From: Myxococcus qinghaiensis
GTDB lineage: Bacteria; Myxococcota; Myxococcia; Myxococcales; Myxococcaceae
Length of the DNA: 64,000 nucleotides
Direction: 5' to 3'
Assembly: GCF_024198215.1 (NCBI RefSeq)
Contig: NZ_JAKCFA010000001.1
Span: 124,001 to 188,000, forward strand
The stretch's first letter is position 1, and each line of letters starts with the position of its first letter. The translations under genes were made by a program, and so were the position numbers. Below, piece by piece: positions 34,509 to 42,142 of the stretch. The notes below the pieces were generated by a model that ran no database searches, was not told the DNA's origin, and saw only the letters and a list, made by a program, of their open reading frames with translations.

Positions 34509-36613
34509 TTCACGCCGACGGCGGTCCAGCTCTCCTTGACCTTCGCCACCTCGGCGGAGTCCGCGCCGTACAGGTCCGTGGCCGCGGTGATGGTCGCGGC
34601 GCGGGCCTGGGCGAACGTGGTGTTCGGCGTCATGTAGTGGGCCAGGGCGCGGTAGTAGATCTTCAGGCCCTTGTCCATGCCGATGCCGTCCTTCACCTCG
34701 AGCTTGGACGTGCTGTTCGTGCCGCCGTTCGCCAGCAGGTAGAAGGCGTTGTTGGCGATGCCGCTGGAGCCGTGGACTTCCGTCTGCTTCGGGTAGTCCT
34801 TGTAGTTGTCGATGGAGTACCCGTCCTTCTTCGGGTCGTTCATGTAACGGAGGCCGTCCTCGTTGGAGCCGTTCGTCGGCGTCCAGGCCGTCTCGCCCAC
34901 CGTCCAGTTGAACTTCACGTCCGGGTTCTTCGTGGACGCGTACCACTCCACGCCCGCGCCCATGATGTCGCTGAACGCCTCGTTCAGACCACCGGACTCG
35001 TTGCGGTAGATGAGGCCGGCGGTGCGCTCCGTCAGGCCGTGGGTGATTTCGTGGCCGGCGATGTCCAGCGCGGTGAGCGGGCCGGACGTCTTGCCGTCGC
35101 CGTCGCCGTAGCTCATCTTCGTGCCGTCCCAGAACGCGTTGACGTAGTTGGTGCGCACGTGGACGAAGGAGTTGAGCGCCTCACCCGCGCCGTCGATGGA
35201 GTCGCGGCCCAGGACGTCCTTGTAGAAGTCGTAGGTCATCGCGGCGCCGTAGTGCGCGTCCACGGCCGCCTTGGTGCGCGGACCGTCGGAGGCCTCGCCC
35301 CAGACGTTGTTGTCGTCGGTCATCTGCGTCTTGCCCGACGCCGTCGTCTTGTTCATCGCGTCGTAGGTGTTCACGCCCTTGCCGCGCGTGCTGTCCTCGA
35401 GCGTGTACTTGCCATCCGCGCCCTTCGTGGTCTCCAGGGCCACCTTGCCGCTGTACAGCGACGTGTCGTCCACCGTCTTGTTCGTGGGCGGCTCCTCGAC
35501 GGGGGGCTTGGTCTCCGTCGGGGTGACGCTCACGCCCCAGCCGTTCAGCGTGCCCTTGTCCAGCCGGGCCTTGTCCTCGACGGTCAGCGTCCACTCGCCC
35601 TTGGCGCTCTCACCGGCGAACGCGCTCAGGTCGAACGAGCCCTTCACGTCGTCCGTGCTCCCGCCCTTGCGGTCGTGCACCACGGCGCTCGTGCCGGAGG
35701 GGCTGGTCAGCGTGACCTTCAGGTCGCCCTTGAACGTGTGGGCGATGTCCAGGTCCAGCTTCAGCTTGTCGATGGTCACGTCCTTGTCGAAGGCGAGCTT
35801 CGACGTGACGGTGCCCTGGTCGACGATCTCCGCCTTCGTGGTGGACGTCGCGGTGATGGGCTCCGGAGCCGCCGCGCCCTTGGGGGCCGCGCGGTTCGAG
35901 CCGTAGAACCCGCCAATCTCGTTGAAGGACTCGAAGATCTTCCCGGTGTTCGCATCCACCAGGTAGTTCATCTTCTGGGGGCGGTCCTGGCCTTCGATCG
36001 CCTGCATCTGCACGCGGTACGCGGAGTGGTACTGGCCGGCCTTGTCCTGGTAGATGACCCGCTCGGCGTTCGGCTGCTTGTCCGGCTTGAGGCCGAACTC
36101 CTTGCGCGCGATGTCGATGGCGGACTGCGTGTTCAGCTTGGGCAGCTCGCGGCCCAGGCCGGCCGGCACCGTGGACTGCTCGCCAGTGACGCCCGTCACC
36201 TGGCCGTCCTTGTTCAGGTGGGAGATGATCTGCTCACCGAAGACCTTCACGCCCTCGTGAACGCGGTCCAGGCGGACGTGCGTCATGCCGAGCGCGTCGC
36301 GCTCGACGTTGGCGGGAACGAACGTGGTGGGCTGGGGCAGCAGCGTCTGCGCGCCCTTCAGCGGGTTGATGTGGTTCAGCGAGGCCTGCACGGCCTGCTG
36401 CGCCTCGGGGCTGGTCAGCGCAATCCGGCCAGGACCAGCGGGGGCCTGGGTCAGCGTCTTCTCCGCACGCGCCAGCTCCGTGGGACGCGCCGAGGGGCCG
36501 AAGCCGTCCTTGGTGGTCAGCGGGGTGGCGGCCTTCGCCGTGTTCTTCGGCTGGGTCTCGGTGGTTGCGGGACGGACGCTGACAGGCTTGGTGTCGACTC
36601 GACGGATGGTCAT
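34505..36613 (-). CDS. M4 (thermolysin-family) metalloprotease with internal P domain
   Basis: 702 residues. FTP/PepSY-type propeptide at about 60-232 (FVPANVERDALGMTHVRLDR, VTGEQSTVPAGLG, MNYLVDANTGKIFE), then a P/homo-B domain at about 265-365 (IAHTFKGDLKVTLTSPSGTS, GEWTLTVEDKA, LNGWGVSV), and the M4 catalytic domain at about 385-702 with zinc motif HEITH (521-525), third ligand Glu545 in NEAFSD, and catalytic His in EVHGSSGIANNAFY. The P domain usually sits at the C-terminus; here it lies between propeptide and catalytic domain. The N-terminus (MTIRRVDTKPVSVRP) has no signal peptide, so export by an unusual route or a wrong start must be considered, but no in-frame upstream extension helps. 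Confidence 0.92.
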   Translation of the reverse strand: MTIRRVDTKPVSVRPATTETQPKNTAKAATPLTTKDGFGPSARPTELARAEKTLTQAPAGPGRIALTSPEAQQAVQASLNHINPLKGAQTLLPQPTTFVPANVERDALGMTHVRLDRVHEGVKVFGEQIISHLNKDGQVTGVTGEQSTVPAGLGRELPKLNTQSAIDIARKEFGLKPDKQPNAERVIYQDKAGQYHSAYRVQMQAIEGQDRPQKMNYLVDANTGKIFESFNEIGGFYGSNRAAPKGAAAPEPITATSTTKAEIVDQGTVTSKLAFDKDVTIDKLKLDLDIAHTFKGDLKVTLTSPSGTSAVVHDRKGGSTDDVKGSFDLSAFAGESAKGEWTLTVEDKARLDKGTLNGWGVSVTPTETKPPVEEPPTNKTVDDTSLYSGKVALETTKGADGKYTLEDSTRGKGVNTYDAMNKTTASGKTQMTDDNNVWGEASDGPRTKAAVDAHYGAAMTYDFYKDVLGRDSIDGAGEALNSFVHVRTNYVNAFWDGTKMSYGDGDGKTSGPLTALDIAGHEITHGLTERTAGLIYRNESGGLNEAFSDIMGAGVEWYASTKNPDVKFNWTVGETAWTPTNGSNEDGLRYMNDPKKDGYSIDNYKDYPKQTEVHGSSGIANNAFYLLANGGTNSTSKLEVKDGIGMDKGLKIYYRALAHYMTPNTTFAQARAATITAATDLYGADSAEVAKVKESWTAVGVN

Positions 36614-36922
36614 TCGAAGCTCATTGACAGCGGGGGATGTGAAGATTGTCGCGCTGACGTCACATGGAGTTTCGGATCTGCGTGCTGCGACGCGCCATCC
36701 CCGCTTTCTCCGCTTATTTTTGCCAGTGTTTCAGTGATTCCGGCCCTTTTGTGAGACTGGACGTATGTCTCATTCTTCTGAGGGTGGAATTCGGGCAGGA
36801 CCTTTACTGGAGTCCAGGGTGACTCCTGTCGCAGCGGACGAGAATTATCGGTGAATTATCCCGGCATTTTTCCACCCGCCCAGGGGAAGGGAATAACGGG
36901 TTTCCCGGGAGCTGGGGTGGAA
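36614..36922. other. non-coding gap, relatively AT-rich
   Basis: This 309-bp gap between the M4 protease gene and the RDD gene (both minus) holds no convincing gene. It is less GC-rich than its surroundings, as expected for the promoter of the protease. An 8-bp direct repeat GAATTATC occurs at 36842 and 36853, exactly 11 bp (one helical turn) apart. No clear terminator for the RDD gene side is seen. Confidence 0.5.
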
Positions 36923-37561
36923 TCAACCCCGGTAGGACGGGGTGCCGCCGCGCTCGTGCTCGGGGACCTGGATGACCTGGGTGTCCGCCAGGTAGTCGTG
37001 GATGCAGCGCCGGTCGTCCCGGAAGATGCAGATGGCGTCGGCAAGGCCAAACACGCACAGCACCTGGTTCAGGAAGCTGGGGAGCAGGTTGCGCAAGAAG
37101 ATGATTCGCGCGAGTGAAACATGGCTTCCGTCCATCCTCACCACGCGGATGTGGCGCCAGCGCTTGCCCAGGCTCTGTCCGTTCTGCCCGGAGAGGTAGA
37201 GCTGCACGAGGCACAGCACGAGCGAGCCGAGGAGTCCGAACAGCACGAAGCCGAACGAGACGAACTCCTCGTCCGTCGGCTCGCTGGTGAGCGCCAACAT
37301 GACGAGTCCCGCGATGAAGGGGACGAAGACGACGAAGGAGTCCACCAGGTTGGCGAGGAAGCGGTCTTCCCGGGAGGCTAGAGGTGGAAGGGCCCTCTCC
37401 GCGCAGGCGCCGCAGTAGCGCCGCCCGTCGCGCGCCCACTGCAGGCAGAGGTGGCACGCGAAGGTGCCACAGCGCTGACACGCGGCGGTGGCCACGGTGT
37501 CGGGGTGGAGGGCACAGCGGGCGTCGAGCGAGGCGCTCGTGGCGGGGTCCAACGAAGACAT
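36923..37561 (-). CDS. RDD-family membrane protein with N-terminal zinc-finger-like region
   Basis: 212 residues. Residues 15-55 are Cys/His rich (CALHPDTVATAACQRCG, FACHLCLQWA, RRYCGACAERA), a B-box-like pattern that may bind zinc. The RDD domain follows at about 62-200, named for its first TM segment: EDRFLANLVDSFVVFVPFIA, SLGKRWRHIRVVRMDG, and RDDRRCIHDYLADTQVI. Three TM helices are visible. RDD proteins are thought to be transport or envelope-related, but the substrate is unknown. The same zinc-finger-plus-membrane design occurs in other myxobacterial proteins. Confidence 0.85.
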   Translation of the reverse strand: MSSLDPATSASLDARCALHPDTVATAACQRCGTFACHLCLQWARDGRRYCGACAERALPPLASREDRFLANLVDSFVVFVPFIAGLVMLALTSEPTDEEFVSFGFVLFGLLGSLVLCLVQLYLSGQNGQSLGKRWRHIRVVRMDGSHVSLARIIFLRNLLPSFLNQVLCVFGLADAICIFRDDRRCIHDYLADTQVIQVPEHERGGTPSYRG

Positions 37562-37583
37562 GACGGCTCCAGGCGAGGCTCCG

Positions 37584-38309
37584 TCAGGGCCCGCCGAAGA
37601 ACGACACCTCTAGCACTCGGATGAAGAGGTTGCAGGCCGCGTGGAACAGCGCGGCGCCCACGACGGTGCCGGTGCGCTCGCGCATCCAGCCGAACAGCAG
37701 GGCGGGGAAGAACACGGACAGGCGCCACGCCTGGAAGATGGCCAGGTGCCCCAGGGCGAAGAGCACCGCCGTCACCCAGAAGGCGGGCCCCAGCCGGGCG
37801 CCCAGGAACTTGCGGCCCTGGGGCCAGGCGTCCCGCAGGCGCGTCTGGACGAAGCCCCGGTAGAAGAACTCCTCGGGCAGGGCCACGACGAAGAGCTGAT
37901 CCACCACCCACTCCCCGAAGCGCGGCGGCAGCCGGAGGCGGAAGTGGACCTCGCCTCCCAGCGGCGTGAGGTATCGCGCGAGCGTCTCCGGCAGGTGCGG
38001 CAGGAGCTCCGCGAAGCCGGCGAAGGCCAGGAAGAAGAGCGGGCCCACCACGGCGGAGAGCACGAGGAACAGGCGCACGTCCTCGCGCCAGGCGCGCAGG
38101 GACAGGCCGTAGTCGCGGTAGTCCTCGTCGCGCCAGCGCATGGGGACGAGCGGCAGGTAGAGGAAGCCCACTGTCGCCACGAGCTTGGGGACGCTGGTGC
38201 CGCCGAAGATGAGGAACGCGGCGATGATGCCCGCGAAGCCCAGGGCCCACAGGCCCACGGCTTCCTGCACGGCGTTGGGACGCCAGGGAGTCGCCACCGT
38301 CTGATTCAT
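37584..38309 (-). CDS. CPBP (CAAX/type II Abi) intramembrane metalloprotease
   Basis: 241 residues, about seven hydrophobic segments. All family motifs are intact: Glu146-Glu147 and Arg151 in LPEEFFYRGFVQTRL, His188 in FALGHLAIF, and His223/Asn227 in FHAACNLF. CPBP proteases cleave within membranes near prenylated or other anchor signals; in myxobacteria some act as myxosortases that process MYXO-CTERM proteins, but I cannot assign that here. It starts in ATGA overlap with the degenerate protease gene just upstream, so the two are probably co-expressed. The RDD gene follows 22 bp downstream. Confidence 0.9.
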   Translation of the reverse strand: MNQTVATPWRPNAVQEAVGLWALGFAGIIAAFLIFGGTSVPKLVATVGFLYLPLVPMRWRDEDYRDYGLSLRAWREDVRLFLVLSAVVGPLFFLAFAGFAELLPHLPETLARYLTPLGGEVHFRLRLPPRFGEWVVDQLFVVALPEEFFYRGFVQTRLRDAWPQGRKFLGARLGPAFWVTAVLFALGHLAIFQAWRLSVFFPALLFGWMRERTGTVVGAALFHAACNLFIRVLEVSFFGGP

Positions 38310-38929
38310 GGCTCGTTCGAGGAGGCGAGGGTGAGCTTCACCTCGCCCAGGGGGAGCACCCTGCAGCCGCGTCGGGTGCGCTGCACCACCACCGCCACCA
38401 CCCGTCCATCCGAGTCGAACAGGGGACTGCCGGGGGGCAGGGCGAGGGGGACGTCATAGAAGGGGGCCGGCGCGCGCGTGGCCTGGGCGGCCTCCGGCTT
38501 CGCGGGACGGTTCCGGGCGCCGGGCACCACGCCCACGACCCAGCGCCCCTCCAGGCTGTCGCCTTCCTTGAGGAGCCGCACGGGCACCGCGGGGTAGGTG
38601 CCGTCCGGAGCGGCGACGACGGCGACCTTCAGCGCCACGTTGGCAAGCAGCACGCGCGCGGGCAGGGCCTGGCCTTCGTGCTCCACGGTGGCGACATTGA
38701 GGCCCACATACTCCAGGCCCACGGGCTCCATGGAGGTGAGCACCTGTCCGGCGGAGCCCACGAAGACGCCCGGGCTGGCGCGGCGGGGGCCATTGACCGT
38801 CACCACCGAGCGGCTGTGCTGCTCCATCACCCGCTGGAGGTCGGCGCGCGAGGGCTTGCCCGGGTCCGCGGAGGAGGCGGGCAGGGTGACGAGGCACAGT
38901 GCGAGGGCGAGCGGTGACAGGCGGGACAT
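38306..38929 (-). CDS. secreted trypsin-like protein, probably catalytically inactive
   Basis: 207 residues with a signal peptide (LSPLALALCLVTLPASSA). The body follows the HtrA/trypsin fold pattern: VVTVNGPRRASPGVFVGSAG, a strand QVLTSMEPVG where active enzymes have TxxHVV, ALKVAVVAAP where they have DxAVLK, and PPGSPLFDSDGRVVAVV where they have GNSGGPLF. The His and Asp of the triad are therefore missing and only a Ser remains. It overlaps the CPBP protease gene by 4 bp. It may be a binding or scaffolding partner of that protease; function unknown. Confidence 0.7.
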   Translation of the reverse strand: MSRLSPLALALCLVTLPASSADPGKPSRADLQRVMEQHSRSVVTVNGPRRASPGVFVGSAGQVLTSMEPVGLEYVGLNVATVEHEGQALPARVLLANVALKVAVVAAPDGTYPAVPVRLLKEGDSLEGRWVVGVVPGARNRPAKPEAAQATRAPAPFYDVPLALPPGSPLFDSDGRVVAVVVQRTRRGCRVLPLGEVKLTLASSNEP

Positions 38930-38948
38930 CGGCGCGCGCCGGAGCCTA

Positions 38949-40703
38949 TCACCGCCCGGCGCGCAGCGCGGCGAGGAAGCGTTCCGCCGGCAGCGTGTTC
39001 AACACGTCCTGCTTTCGCGCCCAGCCGCGCCGGGCGGTGGACACCGCATAGGCCAGGTTGCCCAGGTCCTCCTGGCGGTGCGCGTCGCAGCTCACCACCA
39101 ATTTCACGCCGAGCTGCGTGGCCTTCCGGACGTACTCGGCCTTGATGTCCAGCCGTGCGGGCTTGCCGTTGATCTCCACCGCCACGCCGCGCTTCGCGGC
39201 GTGCTCCAGGACGTCCTCCATCCGGAGCGGATAGGGCTCGCGGCTCTGGAGGAGCCGGCCCGTGGGGTGTCCGAGGATGTGCAGGTACGGGTTGTCCAGC
39301 GCGGTGAGCACCCGGCGCGTCATCTGCTCCTCGTCCATGCTGTGCCGCACGTGGATGGAGGCGATGACGACCTCGAGCTGCTCCAGCACCTGGTCTTCAT
39401 AGTCGAGCGCGCCGGACTCCAGGATGTCCACCTCGATGCCCTTGAGCAGCCGCATGCCAGGCACTGCCTCGTTGACGCGGTCGATCTCCTCCCACTGGCG
39501 CTTGAGCGCGTCCACCTTGAGTCCGCCCGCGTAGATGGCCGCTTCGCTGTGCTCGGTGATGGTGAGGTACTTCAGCCCCATCGCCTTCGCGGCGCGCGCC
39601 ATCTCCTCCAGGGAGTTGCGTCCGTCGGACCAGGTGGTGTGCGCGTGGACGGCGCCCTGGACGTCCTCCATCGTGACCAGGTCCGTGGGCAGCGTGCCGG
39701 CGCGGGCGGCCTCCACCTCGCCGTTGTCCTCGCGCAGCTCCGGCGGCACGAACTGCATGTCGAGCAGCGCGTAGAGCGCCGCCTCGTCCTTCACGGGGAG
39801 CTTGGTGCCGTCGTCGCGGTGCACGCCCCACTCCGAGATCTTCATGCCCCGCTCGTGGCCCAGGTTGCGCAGGCGGATGTGGTGGGCCTTGGAGCCGGTG
39901 AAGTGATGGAGGGCGGTGGCGAAGTCCTCGTCCGGTAGCACGCGCAGGTCCACCTGGAGGTCTCCGGCCTCCATGCGCACGGAGCACTTGCTGTCGCCCT
40001 TGCCCAGCACGGTGGCGACACCGGGGGAGGTGGCCAGCGCGTCCAGCACGGGCCCGGCGTCGGGGGCCGAGGCGATGATGTCCACGTCCGACACCGTCTC
40101 CGCGCGGCGGCGCACGCTGCCACCCAGGCTGGCGCGCACCACGCCGGGCGAGGCGCGCACGCGCTCCAGGAGGGCCTCTGCGAGGGGGAGGACGTCCCCC
40201 AGGAGCTTGCGCTCGCCGCGAGCGCGCCTGAACAGGGCGATGCCCTCCAGGATCTTCGCCTCGCTCTTCGCGCCGAAGCCCTTGAGCTCGCGCACGCGGC
40301 CCTCGCGGCAGGCCGCTTCCAGCTCCTCGACGGAGCCGATGCCCAGCTCCTTCCAGAGCGTGGCCACCTTGCGGGGGCCGATGTCCGGCAGCTTCATCAG
40401 CTCCAGCAGGCCCGGGGGGAACTTCGCGCGCAGGTCCTCGAAGTAGGTCATCCGTCCGGTGGTCACCAGCTCGGAGATCTTCTCGGCGAGCGCGGGGCCG
40501 ATGCCTGGGAGGCTCTCCAGGCGTCCTTCCGAGACGATGGCGCCCAGGTCCTGGGTGAGGCCGAGGATGCGGTCGGCCCCCATGTCGTAGGCGCGAGAGC
40601 GGAAGCCGTTCTCGCCCTGGAGCTGGAGCAGCAGGGAGATGTCCCGGAGGACCTGGGCAACGGTGGCTTTGTCGACGATGGGAGCGGTCACGGCGGGAGT
40701 CAC
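38949..40703 (-). CDS. polX: DNA polymerase X family protein with C-terminal PHP domain
   Basis: 584 residues, usual bacterial PolX length. HhH elements at about 50-130 (LESLPGIGPALAEKISELV, LMKLPDIGPRKVATLW), polymerase active-site GGSVRRR and SDVDII with a third Asp in LQVDLRVL, then the PHP domain with metal ligands HAHTTWSDG, TEHS, GIEVDI, SIHVRHS, HPTGR and CDAHR. It fills gaps in base-excision repair and carries 3'-5' exonuclease or phosphatase activity in PHP. GTG 40703 (VTPAVTAP) is the likely start; another GTG four codons in is possible and no clear ribosome-binding site decides. Confidence 0.93.
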   Translation of the reverse strand: MTPAVTAPIVDKATVAQVLRDISLLLQLQGENGFRSRAYDMGADRILGLTQDLGAIVSEGRLESLPGIGPALAEKISELVTTGRMTYFEDLRAKFPPGLLELMKLPDIGPRKVATLWKELGIGSVEELEAACREGRVRELKGFGAKSEAKILEGIALFRRARGERKLLGDVLPLAEALLERVRASPGVVRASLGGSVRRRAETVSDVDIIASAPDAGPVLDALATSPGVATVLGKGDSKCSVRMEAGDLQVDLRVLPDEDFATALHHFTGSKAHHIRLRNLGHERGMKISEWGVHRDDGTKLPVKDEAALYALLDMQFVPPELREDNGEVEAARAGTLPTDLVTMEDVQGAVHAHTTWSDGRNSLEEMARAAKAMGLKYLTITEHSEAAIYAGGLKVDALKRQWEEIDRVNEAVPGMRLLKGIEVDILESGALDYEDQVLEQLEVVIASIHVRHSMDEEQMTRRVLTALDNPYLHILGHPTGRLLQSREPYPLRMEDVLEHAAKRGVAVEINGKPARLDIKAEYVRKATQLGVKLVVSCDAHRQEDLGNLAYAVSTARRGWARKQDVLNTLPAERFLAALRAGR

Positions 40704-40769
40704 GCGGAGGAAGGTAATGCCCGGGGAACGGGGATGCAGGCCGCTCCTCGTTGTGGGAAAAGGACGGCG

Positions 40770-41087
40770 ATGACGAAGATCAAGCTCGGACCGGCGGACT
40801 TCGCCGAAAAGGAAATGCGCGGCTACGAAGTGGGCAAGCGCAACGTCTGCATCGCGAAGATTCACGGCCGATACAAGGGCCTTGATGATTGGTGCAACCA
40901 CGCGGGCTGCCTGCTGTCCGGAGGTCGCATCGAGGACAACCTCGTCGTCTGCCCGTGTCATGAGGTCGGCTTCGACATGGACACGGGCCGCAACGAGACC
41001 TCCCCGGGGGTCTGTGACGACCAGCCGACAGTGACGGTCGAGGTGCAGGACGGCTCCCTCGTCGTCGACCTCCCCGACAATTCCTGA
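40770..41087 (+). CDS. Rieske [2Fe-2S] ferredoxin-like protein
   Basis: 105 residues. Both cluster-binding motifs are present: Cys42-x-His44 in WCNHAGCLLSG and Cys61-x-x-His64 in CPCHEVGFD. It has no membrane anchor and resembles the small ferredoxin subunit of ring-hydroxylating dioxygenases or NirD-like proteins, so it is probably a cytoplasmic electron carrier. AAAAGGA precedes the ATG. No dioxygenase or reductase gene is nearby; the MoaB-like gene follows 26 bp downstream in the same direction. Confidence 0.92.
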   Translation: MTKIKLGPADFAEKEMRGYEVGKRNVCIAKIHGRYKGLDDWCNHAGCLLSGGRIEDNLVVCPCHEVGFDMDTGRNETSPGVCDDQPTVTVEVQDGSLVVDLPDNS

Positions 41088-41113
41088 AGCGCCAGACGCA
41101 ACGGAGTCCTGAC

Positions 41114-41965
41114 ATGGCACACGACGGACACGACCACGACCCCCGTCATGGCGACGGCCAAGGGCATGACCATGGCCACGAGCCCGGGCATGACCATGGC
41201 GAAGTGCGCACTCATGCACACAAGCACGAGCACGGGCACAGCCATCCTCATGAGCACGAGGACGGGCATACCCACGCGCACGAGCACACCCATGCGCACG
41301 AGCACCCTCACACGCATGAGCACGGCCACACGCACGAGCGCGGGGGCGACTCCCACGGCCACGAGCACGGGGGCCACGGGCATGACCACGAGCACTCGCA
41401 TGGGGGCCACTCCCACGGCCACGAGCACTCGCACGGGGGCCACTCACAGGGGGCCCCCGAGGGGAACGTGCCTCAGGAGCACAAGTCGCGCGCGCCCGTT
41501 CACGTCAGTGCCTTCGTCGTGACGTGCTCGGACAGCCGTGACGCCTCGCGTGATGCGAGCGGCAAGGTGCTCCGCGAGGGACTGGAGGCCGCGGGCCACG
41601 GCATCGCCGGTTACATCGTCGTGAAGGATGACCCGGAGGCCATCCGCGCCGCGGTGGCGGAGGCCCAGGCGGCGGGCGCTCGAGCCATCCTCTTCACCGG
41701 GGGCACCGGCATCGGCCGGCGCGACACCACCGTGGAGACGCTGCGGGCTTTGTTTGAGAAGGAACTGCCCGGCTTCGGAGAGCTGTTCCGCATGCTGTCA
41801 TTCCGCCAGATTGGCAGCCCCGCGATGATGTCCCGGGCGACCGCAGGCACGTATCAAGGAATGATAATTTTCGCGCTCCCGGGTTCTCCGCAGGCCGCGC
41901 GACTGGCGCTGGACGCGCTCATCCTCCCGGAACTCGGCCACGCGGTGCGGGAACTCACTCGATAA
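41114..41965 (+). CDS. MoaB/MogA-family protein with long His-rich N-terminus
   Basis: 283 residues. The first about 122 residues hold about 44 histidines, mostly as alternating His-Gly/Glu/Thr/Ser units (THAHEHTHAHEHPHTHEHGH, then GGHSHGHEHSHGGHS). From about 128 a MogA/MoaB domain follows: AFVVTCSDSRDASRDASG, RAILFTGGTGIGRRDTTVET and FALPGSPQAARLAL, the usual pattern for molybdopterin adenylyltransferase or molybdopterin-binding. The catalytic part looks intact. The His tail would bind Ni, Zn, Cu or Co strongly, as in metal-storage tails of HypB and some transporters. Possible links between metal storage and molybdenum cofactor synthesis are inference. GGAG 7 nt before the ATG supports the start. 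Confidence 0.9.
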   Translation: MAHDGHDHDPRHGDGQGHDHGHEPGHDHGEVRTHAHKHEHGHSHPHEHEDGHTHAHEHTHAHEHPHTHEHGHTHERGGDSHGHEHGGHGHDHEHSHGGHSHGHEHSHGGHSQGAPEGNVPQEHKSRAPVHVSAFVVTCSDSRDASRDASGKVLREGLEAAGHGIAGYIVVKDDPEAIRAAVAEAQAAGARAILFTGGTGIGRRDTTVETLRALFEKELPGFGELFRMLSFRQIGSPAMMSRATAGTYQGMIIFALPGSPQAARLALDALILPELGHAVRELTR

Positions 41966-42142
41966 TCAACATCCGGGAATTCAGCCGTTTGGCCGTTGAT
42001 ACTGCTTTTCTGTATTGGGGCTGGTTTGAGGATTGACCCGCAGGCAACGTTTACGCAGAGTAGTCAACATTCGCTGCTCTGTCGCGAATAGGTTTGCAGG
42101 TCGTTCCCCACAAAGCAGACCTCCCGAAAGAGGAGGAGCCCC

